In this document: one piece after another, positions 47,217 through 60,293 of the stretch
Position numbering within the stretch: position 1 is the stretch's first letter
Layout of the letters: the number at the start of each line of letters is the position of its first letter
NCBI GenBank assembly: GCA_021613535.1
Contig: CP075492.1
Coordinates: 15,810,001-15,874,000, forward strand
DNA from: Adineta vaga
Lineage: Eukaryota; Rotifera
Direction: 5' to 3'
Length of the DNA stretch: 64,000 bases
The notes under the pieces: model-generated
Databases searched by the model: none
What the model was told of the DNA's origin: nothing
Seen by the model: only the letters and a program-made list of their open reading frames with translations
Made by a program: the position numbers and the translations under genes

Positions 47217-47743
47217 CAATCGAGAGACATCGAAATAAACTTTATTTATTCATTGAATTGGTTAGAAAACATATTTTCGTCATATTAAAATGAATTCAAA
47301 TTTAATTGTTCGCTCTATTATATTCCGCAATAATGTCTGAATTTCCAATGCTTTCTTTATTAACCATTGCTCATTTCCATACGAATTTTTCGCGATTTCC
47401 AATGTTATTTTCTTTAATGTTGCACATAAATGTAACGAAGGTTTCCATTGATCACTATTCAAAAAATATTCGACATTATATTTGTTACCTCTTAATGTTA
47501 GAACAGAGGAAAAAAATACCTGATAACATTACAAAATATACATCAGAGATATATTGAACAAGAGAAAAAATATGACTGCAAAGAACAATCTTGAAAAAGT
47601 TTTTCAAAGGATAATATTCGAGATATCTTTTGAAAATTGCAATAAGTTGAACGTTCAGGATGAGAGTGTCGGTATTATTCTTCCATCCTCAAGTCTCATA
47701 TTTATTCCCATATTGATCACATAGCTCATAATCTGACATTCAG

Positions 47744-47800
47744 AGTGTGGGTGTGGGTGTAACATATACTAATACCACACCCACCCACGCGCACATCTGT
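47744..47800. repeat. Short TGTGGG-type palindrome, copy 4
   Basis: AGTGTGGGTGTGGGTGT (two perfect TGTGGG units) faces ACCACACCCACCCACGCG across about 13 bp. It is the clearest telomere-like copy in the window. Confidence 0.75.
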
Positions 47801-48167
47801 AGTGAGATTATCAAGAATATTTATAGAATTTTCCATCGACGAAATAGAATCGAGATCGATTATTATTATTGTTCTAGTATTATTTTGATCCCAAGTAACT
47901 TTAGTATTTAGAAAAACGATGATGTCTGTTTCTTTTATTTCTGCATTCTAGATAAGAATTGTGCACAAAAGACGTTTTTTTTGTTAGATATTTAGTATAT
48001 CAGTGATGTCTCAATCATACGTGAGTGATATGAAGAGTTTTCGGGAAGTCCTTCGTTTTGACTTATTCTATAACGATTGTTTTTATTTATGAAACAAAAA
48101 GTTGACCTATTTCGATGAACAGACTTTTGTATTAGAACAATGTAAGTGTCATCAGCGAGAGATAAAT

Positions 48168-48212
48168 AAGGGTATAAAAACAATATATACACACCCATCC
48201 ATACCTTCAATA
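48168..48212. repeat. Short TGTGGG-type palindrome, copy 5 (degenerate)
   Basis: AAGGGTAT faces ACACACCCATCCATACCTT. It lies about 220 bp upstream of the cathepsin-like gene, unlike most other copies. Confidence 0.5.
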
Positions 48213-48430
48213 AATATTCTAATATAGAATAATGACTAGTATAGTTACGCATGTCTATATCTTTCAGTTCTTCACATTTTTATCGATGTTAATAACTTTT
48301 TGTCAGCATGATGTTGATGATGACTGTGTTAGTAGTAAGTATTTAACTTTCTTCTTTATCACAATGTTCTTTTAAAATATTATCTTCTACAAAAACTCTA
48401 ACATCTATACTTTGCTTATAAACTGTGTTG

Positions 48431-49835
48431 ATGAAGGTAAGATATTATTTCGTATAGTAACACATGTTTCATTTTCACTGTTTCTTCTTGTTTTTCTAGT
48501 TCATTTTATTTTTCGTGCTATTTGGTGCAGTTATAGCTGATTTATCACTTGAATGGGATAAATTTAAACATGATTATAATAAACAATATAAAACAATTGC
48601 CGAAGAAATTGAACGTAAACAAATATTCATTGAAAATGTTGAACGAATGTATTCTTATCAAAAGACCCATCCTAATCTAACATTTACAATGGCAATTAAT
48701 CATTTTTCAGATCGGCGTATGGAAGTAATTGTTACTTTTTTTTACATATAAATCAATGTATGATCGTATTTCTATTGCAGGAACTTGGATATAAAGGAAG
48801 AAGTTATATTAGATCTTCTGCAACATCATTTCAAAGCTCTGTTGAAGTGAAGGACTTACCTGAGTCGCTTGATTGGCGTGTAAAAGGTGTAATTACAGAC
48901 ATAAATAATGAATTGGGAACAATTATCACTGCTGTTGTTAGTACCGGTTAGTATTGAAGACGAATATTAAATAAAGAGACTTATATGATCGTATTATTGC
49001 ACAGAGGTTGTCGAAAGTCTTCATGCGATCGAAACTCATCAACTTATTCAAGGTAGTACTGCACAAGTATTCGATTGTTGTCCACAACCAATTGATGCTT
49101 TTGATTGTATCAAGAATATGAGTGGTATTTGTCGTAAGAGTGACTATCCAAAACCACTTGGTAAGTGTGAACCCAATAAATGTCAACCATTTGCTACAGT
49201 AAGTTCATTCATATTTTCATCCACAGATTTATGAGTTTTTGTCAAATTTTAGTTTGATACAATCAAGAGATTGGAAGAGCCTGATGAAAACAAAATGTTA
49301 GTTTGGATTCAAGAGTCTACTCTCTGGGCAGAAATGAATACTGCTGGAGAAGGTTTTCGTACCTACAGTGGAGGTATACACTATTTGGTTTAGTAATAGA
49401 ATTAGTATTTTCCTTCTTCTTCTTCTTCTTCTTCCAGGTATTTATGATGTACCTTCATGTTCAAAAGGTCCTGTGGATTATGTGGTAAAGAATAGGAGAT
49501 CCTATAATTGTTGATATAGTTCATCTTTTAGGTGCAAATTATTGGTTATGGTAGCGAAGAAGGAACGCCATACTGGTTAGGCAGACTCAGTTGGAGTGAG
49601 CACAAATTAACGAGAAGTTTTTTCATAATTATTTTTCTTAAACATAGGCGAAAATTGGGGTGAAAAAGGTTACTTTCGAATTGCACGTGGAAAGAATATG
49701 TGTGGTATTGCCAATGTAGTCATACAAGTGGCTAATACGAAGAAGAGTAATGCCAATCAACAATATACATGGGGTTCTATATACTTCATCGTTTTATTAT
49801 CACTCATTACTCAGAGAATTATTACTTATTCTTAA
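48431..49835 (+). CDS. Cathepsin-like (papain-family) protein lacking the catalytic triad
   Basis: Eight exons (48431-48436, 48500-48724, 48781-48946, 49005-49198, 49253-49373, 49438-49484, 49532-49595, 49648-49835) give 336 residues. A signal peptide (MKFILFFVLFGAVIA) is followed by an I29 propeptide (WDKFKHDYNKQY, then FTMAINHFSD). The mature part begins PESLDWRVKG. The region that should read QxxCGSCWAF is NNELGTIITAVV, so the catalytic Cys is replaced (Thr at about residue 127); the active-site His is Tyr in VDYVVQIIGYG; the Asn is Leu in YWLGRLSWSENWGEKGYF. The surrounding structural motifs are conserved, so the fold is probably kept. The C-terminus is hydrophobic (YFIVLLSLITQRII), suggesting a GPI or membrane anchor. 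Likely a pseudoenzyme, for instance a binding or inhibitory surface protein. Confidence 0.85.
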
Positions 49836-49950
49836 TACAGAACATTTGATTTCATTCATTCTAATTGTCTAGAATAAATTCATCACTGATTACGATCCAA
49901 CAGAAAATTCGAAAAAATAAAAATTTTTATACAGCTAGATCTATCATATT

Positions 49951-50046
49951 AGGGTGTGTGTAGATAGAGATACTGATTTGCACTCATCCACACCCTCTTG
50001 AAGGTGTGGGCGTGGATGAGGGTATTGATTAATTATCCACACCCAC
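49951..50046. repeat. Short TGTGGG-type palindrome, copies 6a and 6b
   Basis: Two adjacent imperfect palindromes: AGGGTGTGTGTAGATAG to CATCCACACCCTC (49951-49995), and AAGGTGTGGGCGTGGATGAG to ATCCACACCCAC (50001-50046). They lie between the cathepsin-like stop codon and the LDLa relic, whose last codons run into copy 6b. Confidence 0.7.
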
Positions 50047-50455
50047 AAACTTCATCTAAAAAATCTTCTTCATGTGTGCCACTAGTATATTTGAAATCCT
50101 TCTCTTCCCCATCGCTACATGTGAAATTTCGAATAGTGTGAAAACGATATGACTCTTCACATTGAAACCCTGGATCATTAACACAATAAAATCTCATATC
50201 TAAATTGAGGTCAGTCAATGCTGGATGATGTTCATCAGTACTATCTAAGCAATCTAGATTTCGAAGATCATCGTCTAAGAATTGTTCAGCTTTGCACAAA
50301 CCATTGCGACATCGATATTCGTTTTTCTCAGTCATTTATTTAAAATTCATCTCATCAATCGCATCGCTAAAACGATCTATTCGTCCATCACATACTTCAT
50401 GCCAATCAAGACACAAAAGCAAAAACCCATGGTTACCCTCGATATGAATGTAACA
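50033..50455 (-). pseudogene. Relic with LDL-receptor class A repeats
   Basis: From about 50455 downward the minus strand reads CYIHIEGNHGFLLLCLDWHE then VCDGRIDRFSDAIDE, an LDLa-type repeat end, then a TAA at about 50338-50336, then NEYRCRNGLC, DLRNLDCLDSTDE and YCVNDPGFQCEE in the same frame. Both ends are missing. The last codons (DEVCGCG and stop) are supplied by the TGTGGG palindrome. The parent family in bdelloids consists of large LDLa/EGF membrane proteins, as I recall. Confidence 0.6.
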
Positions 50456-52067
50456 GGTTAAATTGGCAAGTTACAGTATAGAATGAGTCGATAAGGATTT
50501 CGAAAATCTTGATAAAATTGACTATAGTCAATAATACCGTGAAGCACTTTATAATATAAACAATAGTAGTACAAATCGGATTCATTTACTGGATTAATAA
50601 AGCAAAGATTAAACTATAGACAATGAGAAACTTAAAATCAGGAGAATATCAAGGTATGTGTGCATTATGAAAAAGAAAAGATTGATTTATACTCTGCTTT
50701 GAAAAACTTCTTAGTCAATATTTATGAATATCAGACGTGACATGATGATTTAAAGTTTTTTTTGTTATTCACGTTTGCAATAAGACGTATGTTATCTTTG
50801 AAGTCTTTCGTTCTATCCTTACTCTTTCCCTTTTTCATTGTTATGAATCTGAATTTGGTAGATCTCTGATGGGTTCATACAGGTGCGTATCGGTGGAGCA
50901 TGGGTTGAGCATTACATCTTTCTTGTTTTGGAAATTTCTGTTCCTTTCGATCAATAAAATCGAAAAAAAAGAGTTTTCAGGAGTATTTCTTTGATAGGTT
51001 TGAACGAACGAAGATGGTGCGTCTTCCGTCTTGGATATCTCGCTACACTTCTGACTTCATAAATCCATATCCTCATCCTAATTATTTTCAATATTTACAT
51101 GATACTCTATTTTACCGAATAAAATACAATGAATGAAATAAGAATATCAAGACAAAACCAAAGAATATTGAAAACATTTTAAGAAGTTTTCTTTTATTAT
51201 ATAATTTTAATATTTAATTCAAGGTCAAAGTGTGATTTCAAATGATTTATATGTAGATGTTATTTGAACGAGAACATATGAGTGATTACATTATTTACAT
51301 GGAATAAATTAAAAAAGATAAGAGAAAATAAAATATTAGTTTAAGCTATGCACGACTTTCAAAGGAAGCAAGAAAAGGAAAAACGACATTCCGGTTTTCT
51401 TTATGAAAATTTTTCTTATCTGAAACATGATTTTGAATGAATATGTCGTCAAATTTCATCGATCTTTCAATCATTATCACAGTTCAATTTATTTTCTCTC
51501 GAGGTTCCTTGCTTATTAGATAAGAAACATTGAACTAAATTCTTGTACAATTATTTCGACGTGAGTTTTTAAATTAAATCGATTTGCTTAATTTTGAGCC
51601 ATTCGTCATGGCAGAAAATGATTTGAAATAGATGAACAGATGTCAATTTTCACATATGAAAAATATTTTATCAGGAAAATGTAACAAAGATTCTCTTGTA
51701 GATTCAGTTTTAGGAAGCTTCTCTCTCTCTCTTTCAAACATCGCTCTGAACTTAAAAAACATTTCAACAGAGTAATCTTTGAGCTTATGATAGGACGTCT
51801 ATAATATACTTTTCAGGAGTAGGTATCGGATTTGAGTTCGAATATAAATGATGATTTTAGAAAGACACTTATTGATAGATAAATATTTAGTATTTGTTAC
51901 TTTTATATCGAAAAAATAATTCATTATTCCGATATCTCTATTGATTAGTCTTTGTAATCTTTTCAAAACTCATGCGTTTATTTTTAGAGCAAAACATAAC
52001 TATTGCCTGTTACTGTTCAATATCAACATCAAGTTTTCTTCGAAATATTCTTTCATTCATTGATTTA
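50456..52067. other. Intergenic, no gene seen
   Basis: About 1.6 kb of AT-rich DNA with stops in all frames and one short CT run near 51720. The 3' part should contain the promoter of the FG-GAP receptor-like gene. Confidence 0.4.
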
Positions 52068-55000
52068 ATGATGAAGCTGAGAATGTGGCCTAACTGGCTG
52101 TATCAAAAAGGATCAGGTTACAATCTTTTCATGTTAGAAGAACATGAATATGATGATAATAACGTTCAAGAACCAGCTGTTACACTAAAACATCAAAAAT
52201 ATAAAACTTGGCTGTATGTTGTTCTTCTCATAGGTAAATACAATGAAACGCTTTTTCTCTCATCAAAATGTATTCTTCATTCGAGAGAAAGTAGAACGTT
52301 TAATTCAGGTAAACTCACTTAGTCTTGTACGAAAGATGTCGACAGAATAAATAATATCGATGATCTTCTATATCTCAGAAAGAGTTTGCATGTGGATGAG
52401 AAGAGAAGGGTGGGGTGAGGTGAGGATTGAGAGTGTCTATAAGAGTATTTGTAAAGATATGATTTTAGTAGAGAGCAATGGGAAAAGTATGAAAGCAAGT
52501 ACCGCCAGCACATATCGAATTTTTCAGGCGCTTAGATGTCGGCACTTGCCCCCTTTGGTAGAGAGTTCCGCTTCAGTGTATACGACAAAAAATACTTGCC
52601 CAACGTTAAATATCACTTTATTCATAATAGAATTACGTCAAAGAGCATTTCAAACACTCTCTTCCAACAAAGAAGATACTAACTTTACCGAAATGGACCA
52701 TCCATTAGAAGGATTGTCAACGGAGTTATTTAACTATTTAATTATTAAAAGAAAATAATCATTCGATAACTGTCTTGTTTTAGTATGTCTCTATATCCTG
52801 TTCTACGTTACTTTGATCGAAACTAAGTCAGCGACAGTAATTATACCGAATGTAACAACTGATATATTCGAAGAACTTTCCTCCAAACATACTCGAACTC
52901 TTTTATGTCCCTGTTCAACCATAATAATACCATACAAAAACTTTACTTCGACCAGCGTAAGAATGTATCCGATTTGTTCAAGTATTTTCACCAATCCAGA
53001 ATGGATTAAGCAATTATATTTCGAAAATGCAAGTCAGCATGGAGTTGCAGATTTTCGAACAACAGCATATTCACAAGTATATATTTATTATGCAAAAGTA
53101 TAGATTTTCATGGTATGAGTAAATGAAATGTCGAGTTACTGTTTGATCTGTTGAATAGTAGGCAAATATTCATCAAAAAAATTTGTTTGGGTTTTCTCAG
53201 AAAACAAGATTTAATTTGCTTTATTCTATTTTGTGCATATCTCAATAGGAGCAAAACAGGATTAATTCCGGATTTCGTCTTCATATATAGCTATACATAT
53301 CACTATGATGTTCAGAATCTTTAGATTATTATTATTGAACTGAAATATCGAAGAGCCACTAAGGCGATATAGTTATTTTTTTACTCTCAAACAAATGAAA
53401 AGAGTTGTTTCATATATAATCATCCAACTACCTCTATATTCTTCTTTAGTTTCTACTTCTCTCCAGCTTCTGTACGCTTTCAAAACAAATTATTTCTCAA
53501 GTTCAGAATGAGTTTAACAGCACTGAACTCGTGACTCTTTATCTTCTTTCTGAAAAACAAATTCGAATGCAGATCAATGGAACAATCGAATATCTACGAA
53601 ACAGTAGAACTTCTCAAATGATAAATTTTTTGAGTTATTTAAGAAATACAAGTGAACATAACTATTTTATTTCAGCTCTGAATACGAATTTATTATTAAA
53701 AACAATCATTTGGGACGGTAAACCGATACGTACAGAACAAGAAGAAGTACAGTATACAATTAAGAGTGTGTCCACATGACGCCACTAAGAACCCGAGGCA
53801 CTACATTAAAAAAAACTTATCTCAGTTTTCGAAAGCATATAGAAATTCATGATTAGACATGATCACTATAAATTTTTCGCTCATTTTAATGCTCATTATG
53901 AAGAAAACGTTTTACAGGAAGCCAACAGCTAAGTCTACTAGAGTTCATACATGAAGAAGCACATCATTTTGTTGTGATTTATTGGTCTGCTTGCTTCTAT
54001 ATTAAACTATCGCCGTAGCCTATTAAAAATCATTTCCAATGCGGTTACTATTTACGGATTGTCAGTAAACAATTTACTAAAAATGTGCATTCCTGTAATC
54101 ATCGAAATGAGCTAAAAGAATTTTTATGTAGTGCCTCGTACAGAAGACTAATTTCTTAATGCTTTCATAAATGTTCTCTTGAAAATCACTTTTTTCAGTT
54201 ATGTCATCGACAAATAACAATAATTATTGCTAGTCTCAGTCAATTGACGATTGATACAATTAACAGCAATATTCGATATGAAATGAATCCAATGCCTAAT
54301 TCTAAGGTTGTCAATGGATTTTTCACAGGATGTACTTCTCTGGAAGCACTTCTTCGAAGTACATTAGATTGCTTATATCAAGAAGAATGTCTTCAGCTAT
54401 TACTCGATTATTTTCCAAATCTTACAGAAGTTTGTTGTTGAATAATTGGTCTTATCTCTGAAATCTTCTCTCTATTATATCTAGAATGATTTCAATCGAA
54501 ATAATTCCTTTTTATCTTCAGAACATGAGAATCGCTCTGTTTATGAATATTTAAATCATCTGTTCGTCAAAAATTGGTCGACAGAAATGGATTACACAAA
54601 ATATTTTTCTGAATGTTCTCCATCATCATGTTCATATTCAACAACAGATCGAACAGAATTAACTTATGCAATCACTCTTTTCATTAGTCTTTATGGTGGT
54701 CTCATCATTATACTTCGTCTTATTGTATCATATTTTGTTGATATTATTGTCAAATGGAAGTGTTGTTCGAAAAAGAGAAGTGAGAATTCAGGTAGAGTTT
54801 TATTCAAATTCTAAAGATGCAATGAATGTTAATGGATTATTTTCACTTCTAGAAGAACAAAGAATCGACAAGTTGAAATTTGTTCACACAGTAAAACGAT
54901 TAAATTTGTTTAAAAATATCAATGATCGAACAGAAGAAAGTATCAAACAACAGCAAATTATAACATGTGTCTATTTGGTTCTGTTGACTTGTAAGATTCT

Positions 55001-58000
55001 TTAGCAACGATACGATTTCTCTTCATTATCTCATTTTTATATTCATACACATTTCGTTCTTTCTAATAATAGGTTCAATTTGTGTTATTTGTTTATTTAC
55101 ATCATTGAATAGTGAAAATGTGACAATATCTGTAGAGAATCCATCGATAACAACTTACAATTCCTTAGAAATGTCCTATTCCAAGACACTTCGATGTCCA
55201 TGTTCTGATAAAGCAATACCCTATGGAAAGTTTCTCTCTTTATCTCCACGTTTTCATCAAATATGTTCGAGTATTTTCATTCATGAGCAGTGGATTAAGT
55301 CGTTGAGAGCATATGCACAATCTCAAGTTGCTATGGATTGGCGTCGTCGTGTATATATACAATTCCTGGTTTTATCTAATCTTTGTCGTTTAGCCCACAC
55401 GACGATCGATGATGCTGTGACTCGATATCTTTCCCAATTGTTTATTGTTTCTTCTGTCATGAATGAAACCGAATTCAACAAACAAGTCAATGCCAGTCTC
55501 GATCAACTTTATCAATCAATAATTTATAATTTTGGCTTGATGACAGATGTCGTCCAACTTGTAACGCAGGTTGATCAGCTGTATTCAGGAGCGTTCTTGA
55601 CCACTGGGTACTTTCGAGAACCTAATTTAATTACCAATATTATAACACATCCAAACGATTCACCTGGATCACTCAAGGTATGTTGTTATTATTGTATATA
55701 AATAAATTGATCGATTTTACTAATTTAATTTTTAATTTCAATTTCTCTTATATGGAGTTCCAGAGATTAATTCATCACGAATCATATGTGTTTGCGGTGC
55801 AAATCCATATTGTCAAAAACCAGCTATTATATATGAAGAGGCCTTTAAAATTGGAAATAATCTTCATGTGCGACGTATTCATAACATATCAGGTTGGGTT
55901 CAAACATGTTCGGATTTTGATTCTCTTTTGTTTTCGTCATTTCAATGTTTGTACGAAGATTCAGATTGTCTTGTAACCTTTCTGAGTTTTACTCACGAGG
56001 CATCTAGTATGATTAATGATGTACTCTTATCTGATACGGAACCGTTGATTTACAATTCAACAATGACTCGATTTCCTGCGAATATTACTGTTTCAATCAT
56101 GTTCAGAAAAGTGATGGTTGAACAATGGAATGCGTTGAGATCATATCAATCATTTTACTCTTCATGTGCACCTACTTATTGTACTTATTATCAAAGACAG
56201 CGTACACAAAATTATCTTGGAGTAATAATTAAACTAATTTCAACACTCGGTGGTATTACATCTTCATTGCGAATTGTCACACCTTATCTTGTTAAATTGA
56301 TGTACGAATTACTTGTAATTATCAAAAAGAAAACACAGCAACAACAACGAAACATACGAGATCGAGGTAAATGATTTATACGGAATAGCATCTTCATAGA
56401 TAGTTTTAAAATTCAGATGATGAACGGCAAATTTTTCACCCAAAGTAAAACATCTGTATATGACTATTCATTATATTTAATTTTTTCTAGTTCATGCAAG
56501 TTATGTACATCGAATGAGAATGGTGATAAGAAAGTTGATTAAACTTTCATCATCAACATTGATTGAATTAAATATCTTTTCATCTCGTGATCTTGGAAGT
56601 GATATTGATCGACCTACGGCTAAGCGATATGGTCGATGGGCAACTCGTCTTTTTGTCATTTTATTTTTCAGTGGTTTCGCAACTCTTGTCTTTTATACAA
56701 TCATTCAATCACGTAGTGTAACAGAAGTAGTTGATCAACCAACATTTATTACTTATGAACGTTTAAAACAAACGTATGGAATTAAATTAAAATGTTCATG
56801 TTCAAGAATAGCATTGAGCTATAATCAATTTGTGAACATCACAACAATATTTCATCCAGTAAGATTGAAATTAATTGTTTCATAGATCATAGAATGTAAT
56901 AGAGATATATAAATGATAGTTTTATTCGTTTTTATTCATAGATTTGTTCAAGTCAATTTGTTGATGAAGAATGGAGAAGCAATGTAATAAATGGTCCTGT
57001 TCCCAATCTATTGATTTATTCTTCAACAGATTATCGTCGATTTCTTTCTGCTCATATTCAATATCTTCAAGGGTTATGTCGACTTTCGAAAGAATCAGTG
57101 AATAATACTATTAATGAATTTCTAAACTCATTATTAGTCACTGTTGAACTTCTTTCCAAGGAACATTTTGACAAACGTATTAAGACTGTTATCGAACAAA
57201 GTAAATCAAATGTTCCAATTTTATTCTCTCTCTTTCTTTCCATGATTCAAACTGTTCATCATGGAAATGCTTTTATGACAACATATGGAACTAATCATTG
57301 GTATGCATCTCTTTTATTCGATAATGGACAAGCATTTGCATATACAAAACCGATGAGTTATGATAATGAATGTTCATGTGGATTATCATCAACTTGTACA
57401 ACTCAAGCAACGTTTCCTAATGGAAACTCGTCACAAGGAATTCCAATCGTAGGATTAAAAATGGGATGTTTACCAAGTGAATCATTTCGTTTATCAACTC
57501 TTGAATGCTTTTATAGTGAATCATGTCTTAATCTTATTTATCAATTTACAAACTATCCCAATTCATCAATTCCTCTTTCAATAACATCCACTAGTCGATT
57601 TCTACTAAATGCGACTGTCAATGAATTGATACAGAATGCATTTATTGAACAATGGCCAATACAAGCGGACTATCCATCGTACTATAATCAATGTTTACCA
57701 TTATTATGTTCATATGCATATGTTTCAAAGTTTAATGTCATATACATCATCACTCTTTTTCTCAGTTTTCAAGGTGGTTTAACATTAGTTCTGGAATGGA
57801 TTTGTCCAAAATTAATTCGAATTGTATTAAAAATCTATCATTATTATAGAAGAAAAAGAACATTAGTTCATCCTGTTAATTCGATTGAAATGTCAACAAA
57901 TGGTATCGAGATTGTGAATATAACATCTGAGTCTATAATATATATCTTTATTTATGTTTCTAATCTTAAATATTTCTTATTTAGAATGAATATTATTTCA

Positions 58001-59639
58001 CAAACTCGATCTCATCAGAGGATGATGTTCATAATTATATTATTAATATGTCTGATTTCAGCTGTTATTGTCTTTTCGATTTACTATGCTGGAAAGGGTA
58101 AGAGTAGAGAAAATAAGATATTTGAAAGAACAAAATTTTTGTTTTTTATCAATATAGTTTTAATAACAAATATAGCAATAAATAATATTGTGAATACAAC
58201 AACAAGTACAATGGCTTCAATATCTTCAATTACCTCAAGTTAGTATAGTTTCTTGAAGATAGATGAGAACATTTTCTATACATAAACTTAGTTTGAATCT
58301 ATCATCCTCCAATTCTAATTGTAAATGACTAAAGAAAATAATCTGTTATCATATCCAATTTGTTTTAGAATTGCCTTGTCAAGCCAAATTTCAGCAAATA
58401 TCATCGAATATTTCTTGTTCTGAATATGATCCTATAGAATTTCTCATCGCTACTAATGATTTCAATAATGATAATCAAGCTGATCTTATATATCTTTGTA
58501 CTAATAGTAGAATTCATCAGGCAGTTATATCGTTAGGAACGGGTGATGGAACATTTCAAGATTCAATGATAGTATCATGGGACAATTCTCATTGGATATC
58601 TGATATTCATATTGCTGATTTCAATAATGACAACCGATCTGATGTACTTTTCGTACCTGCACTAGGAAGAAAGGGTGATCTTAGAGTATTATTGAGCAAT
58701 GCAAATGGATCATTTGAATTTTCAAAGATATTATCATTTAATGATCTAAGCAATTTCTATTCAAGTTTTGTTGCTGATTTTAATAATGATAAACAACAAG
58801 ATGTTCTTTTCATAGACCACATTCTCGGGAAAGGAGTTTTTACTGTTCTACTCGGTAATAACGATGGAACATTTCAAATACAAAATATTTTATTATCTAA
58901 AGAAAATAGTAACAGACCAAGAGAAGTGAGCCTAAATTATGTTAACAATGATAATATATTGGATATTGTTGTTCTGACACTGTCCAATAACATTGATATC
59001 TTGTTTGGAAATGGTAATGGATTGTTTGCATCAAAACTTACATTATCTTTTAACTCATACACTAGACCACAACATTTCATTGTTGGTTATGTTAACAAAG
59101 ATAATTATTCTGATATTGTTGTATACGATGATGCATCAGGACACATTTATGTATTTTTTGGAATTGGTAATGGAACATTTCAAATACAAAAGCCATTTTT
59201 TACGACAATGCACGCTAATGGCAGGTCTCTAAGGATCCATGATTTTGATAATGACAATCAATCTGACATTGCTTTTACTTACGATTGGAACAGTGTTAAT
59301 TGTATCTTATTTAAACATCATAATAATAGTTTTATAAAGAATGAAAAAATCGTGATTAAATCCATTCAAGGTTTGAGATCAGCTATTGTGCATGATTTTA
59401 ATGGTGATACTCATTTAGATATGCTCTTGAATATAGCTAAACCTAATAGTATCTATGGATTATTTGGATATGGAGATGGTCAATTTCAGCAACAGATGAT
59501 TTATTCAAGCGATACTGAAGATTTGAATAATTGGTTTTCTTATGCTGATTTCAATAATGATAATAATCAAGATATAATCATTGCCAATATTAAAACTTTT
59601 TCCATCGATATATTCTTAAATGAACATGAATGTTCATAA
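52068..59639 (+). CDS. Receptor-like protein: three TM/Cys-ectodomain/TM units plus FG-GAP propeller (copy B)
   Basis: About 13 exons read through three homologous units (52.1-54.8, 54.85-56.4 and 56.5-57.9 kb), a further membrane helix (MMFIIILLICLISAVIVFSI, 58.02-58.1 kb), a Thr/Ser linker and an FG-GAP/VCBS domain of about 420 residues (58369-59639), in all roughly 1,800 residues. Each unit has a cytoplasmic basic stretch, a helix (TWLYVVLLI; ITCVYLVLLT; RLFVILFFSGFATLVFY), an ectodomain and a second helix. Shared ectodomain marks are CPC or CSC, ICSS plus W, LSxLC, CxCG, STLECFY plus C, and C-x-P-x2-C-x-Y. The propeller has at least seven DFNNDNxxD loops, as in integrin alpha chains. Most exon joins keep phase (54853-54990, 55073-55677, 55766-56366, 56491-56858, 56942-57930, 57985-58097, 58176-58238). 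The join between about 53765 and 54199 does not, so an exon is missing from my model or unit 1 is damaged. The start (52068 or 51972) is uncertain. Function unknown; surface adhesion is inferred. Confidence 0.72.
52234..52783 (+). other. Long first intron of the FG-GAP receptor-like gene
   Basis: GTAAAT to TTTTAG, 550 bp, about ten times the usual intron here. A 132-codon frame (52360-52758) inside it has no recognisable domain and may be chance or a skipped exon. Confidence 0.4.
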
Positions 59640-60293
59640 TTGATGATGTCGTCGCTAACAATATTTTGTTTTATGCATTTTTCTTTTTCTCATTATGCTT
59701 AAAAATATTTATATTAATAAGATCATAAAATGTGACTTATTTCATCTATACAAATTTGGATACACATTCTTGAATGGAATCGTATCGGTTATTTTATATT
59801 TTAATTACGCCTAATATATTTAGAAAAAAACAATAATAATTTATGATACCACCGTCAAACTTTTGGTTAAGTTTCTATTACGAACGAGGACTGAGCAACA
59901 GAATTTTAAAAAAAAATGAAATACTATAACTCTCACCATTGACGAAGAACAAAACGCATTATTTTCGCTGAATTCTCGTCCACATAAATAGTTTCATAAT
60001 TCTAGAATACATTTCATAGAAGAAAAAACGTTTGTTGACACCGATGCGCTTGTATTTTCATAACAACGCAAATGAATTTTACCAGTTTTTTTCAAGATGA
60101 AAAACAAACATTCTTCACATACTATTTTATTTTCGATGACACAGCGGATTTTTTTCCAACATAGAGCATTATAAATTTAGCTTGTAAACAAAACGTTTCA
60201 CGGCATAGCTTAACAATTGTGCTTTTTGTATTGGCGGTATTCTATCAAACGACTGTAATTCTATTCATTGTTCTTTTCCGGATCTTGATCAAA
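59640..60293. other. Intergenic, no gene seen
   Basis: AT-rich 3' flank of the FG-GAP gene and promoter side of the caspase-NHL gene. No repeat or RNA gene recognised. Confidence 0.4.

Larger units (their letters stand above)
47217..48430. other. Intergenic with two palindromes
   Basis: No gene is supported. Holds the palindromes at 47744-47800 and 48168-48212; the 3' end includes the promoter of the cathepsin-like gene. Confidence 0.4.

Noticed and set aside
49418-49436. (CTT)n run as a possible microsatellite feature
   Set aside because: It is the polypyrimidine tract of the intron acceptor before exon 6 of the cathepsin-like gene.
52360-52758. 132-codon frame within the first intron of the FG-GAP receptor-like gene
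   Set aside because: No recognisable domain and flanked by good intron borders; kept only as a note on the long intron.
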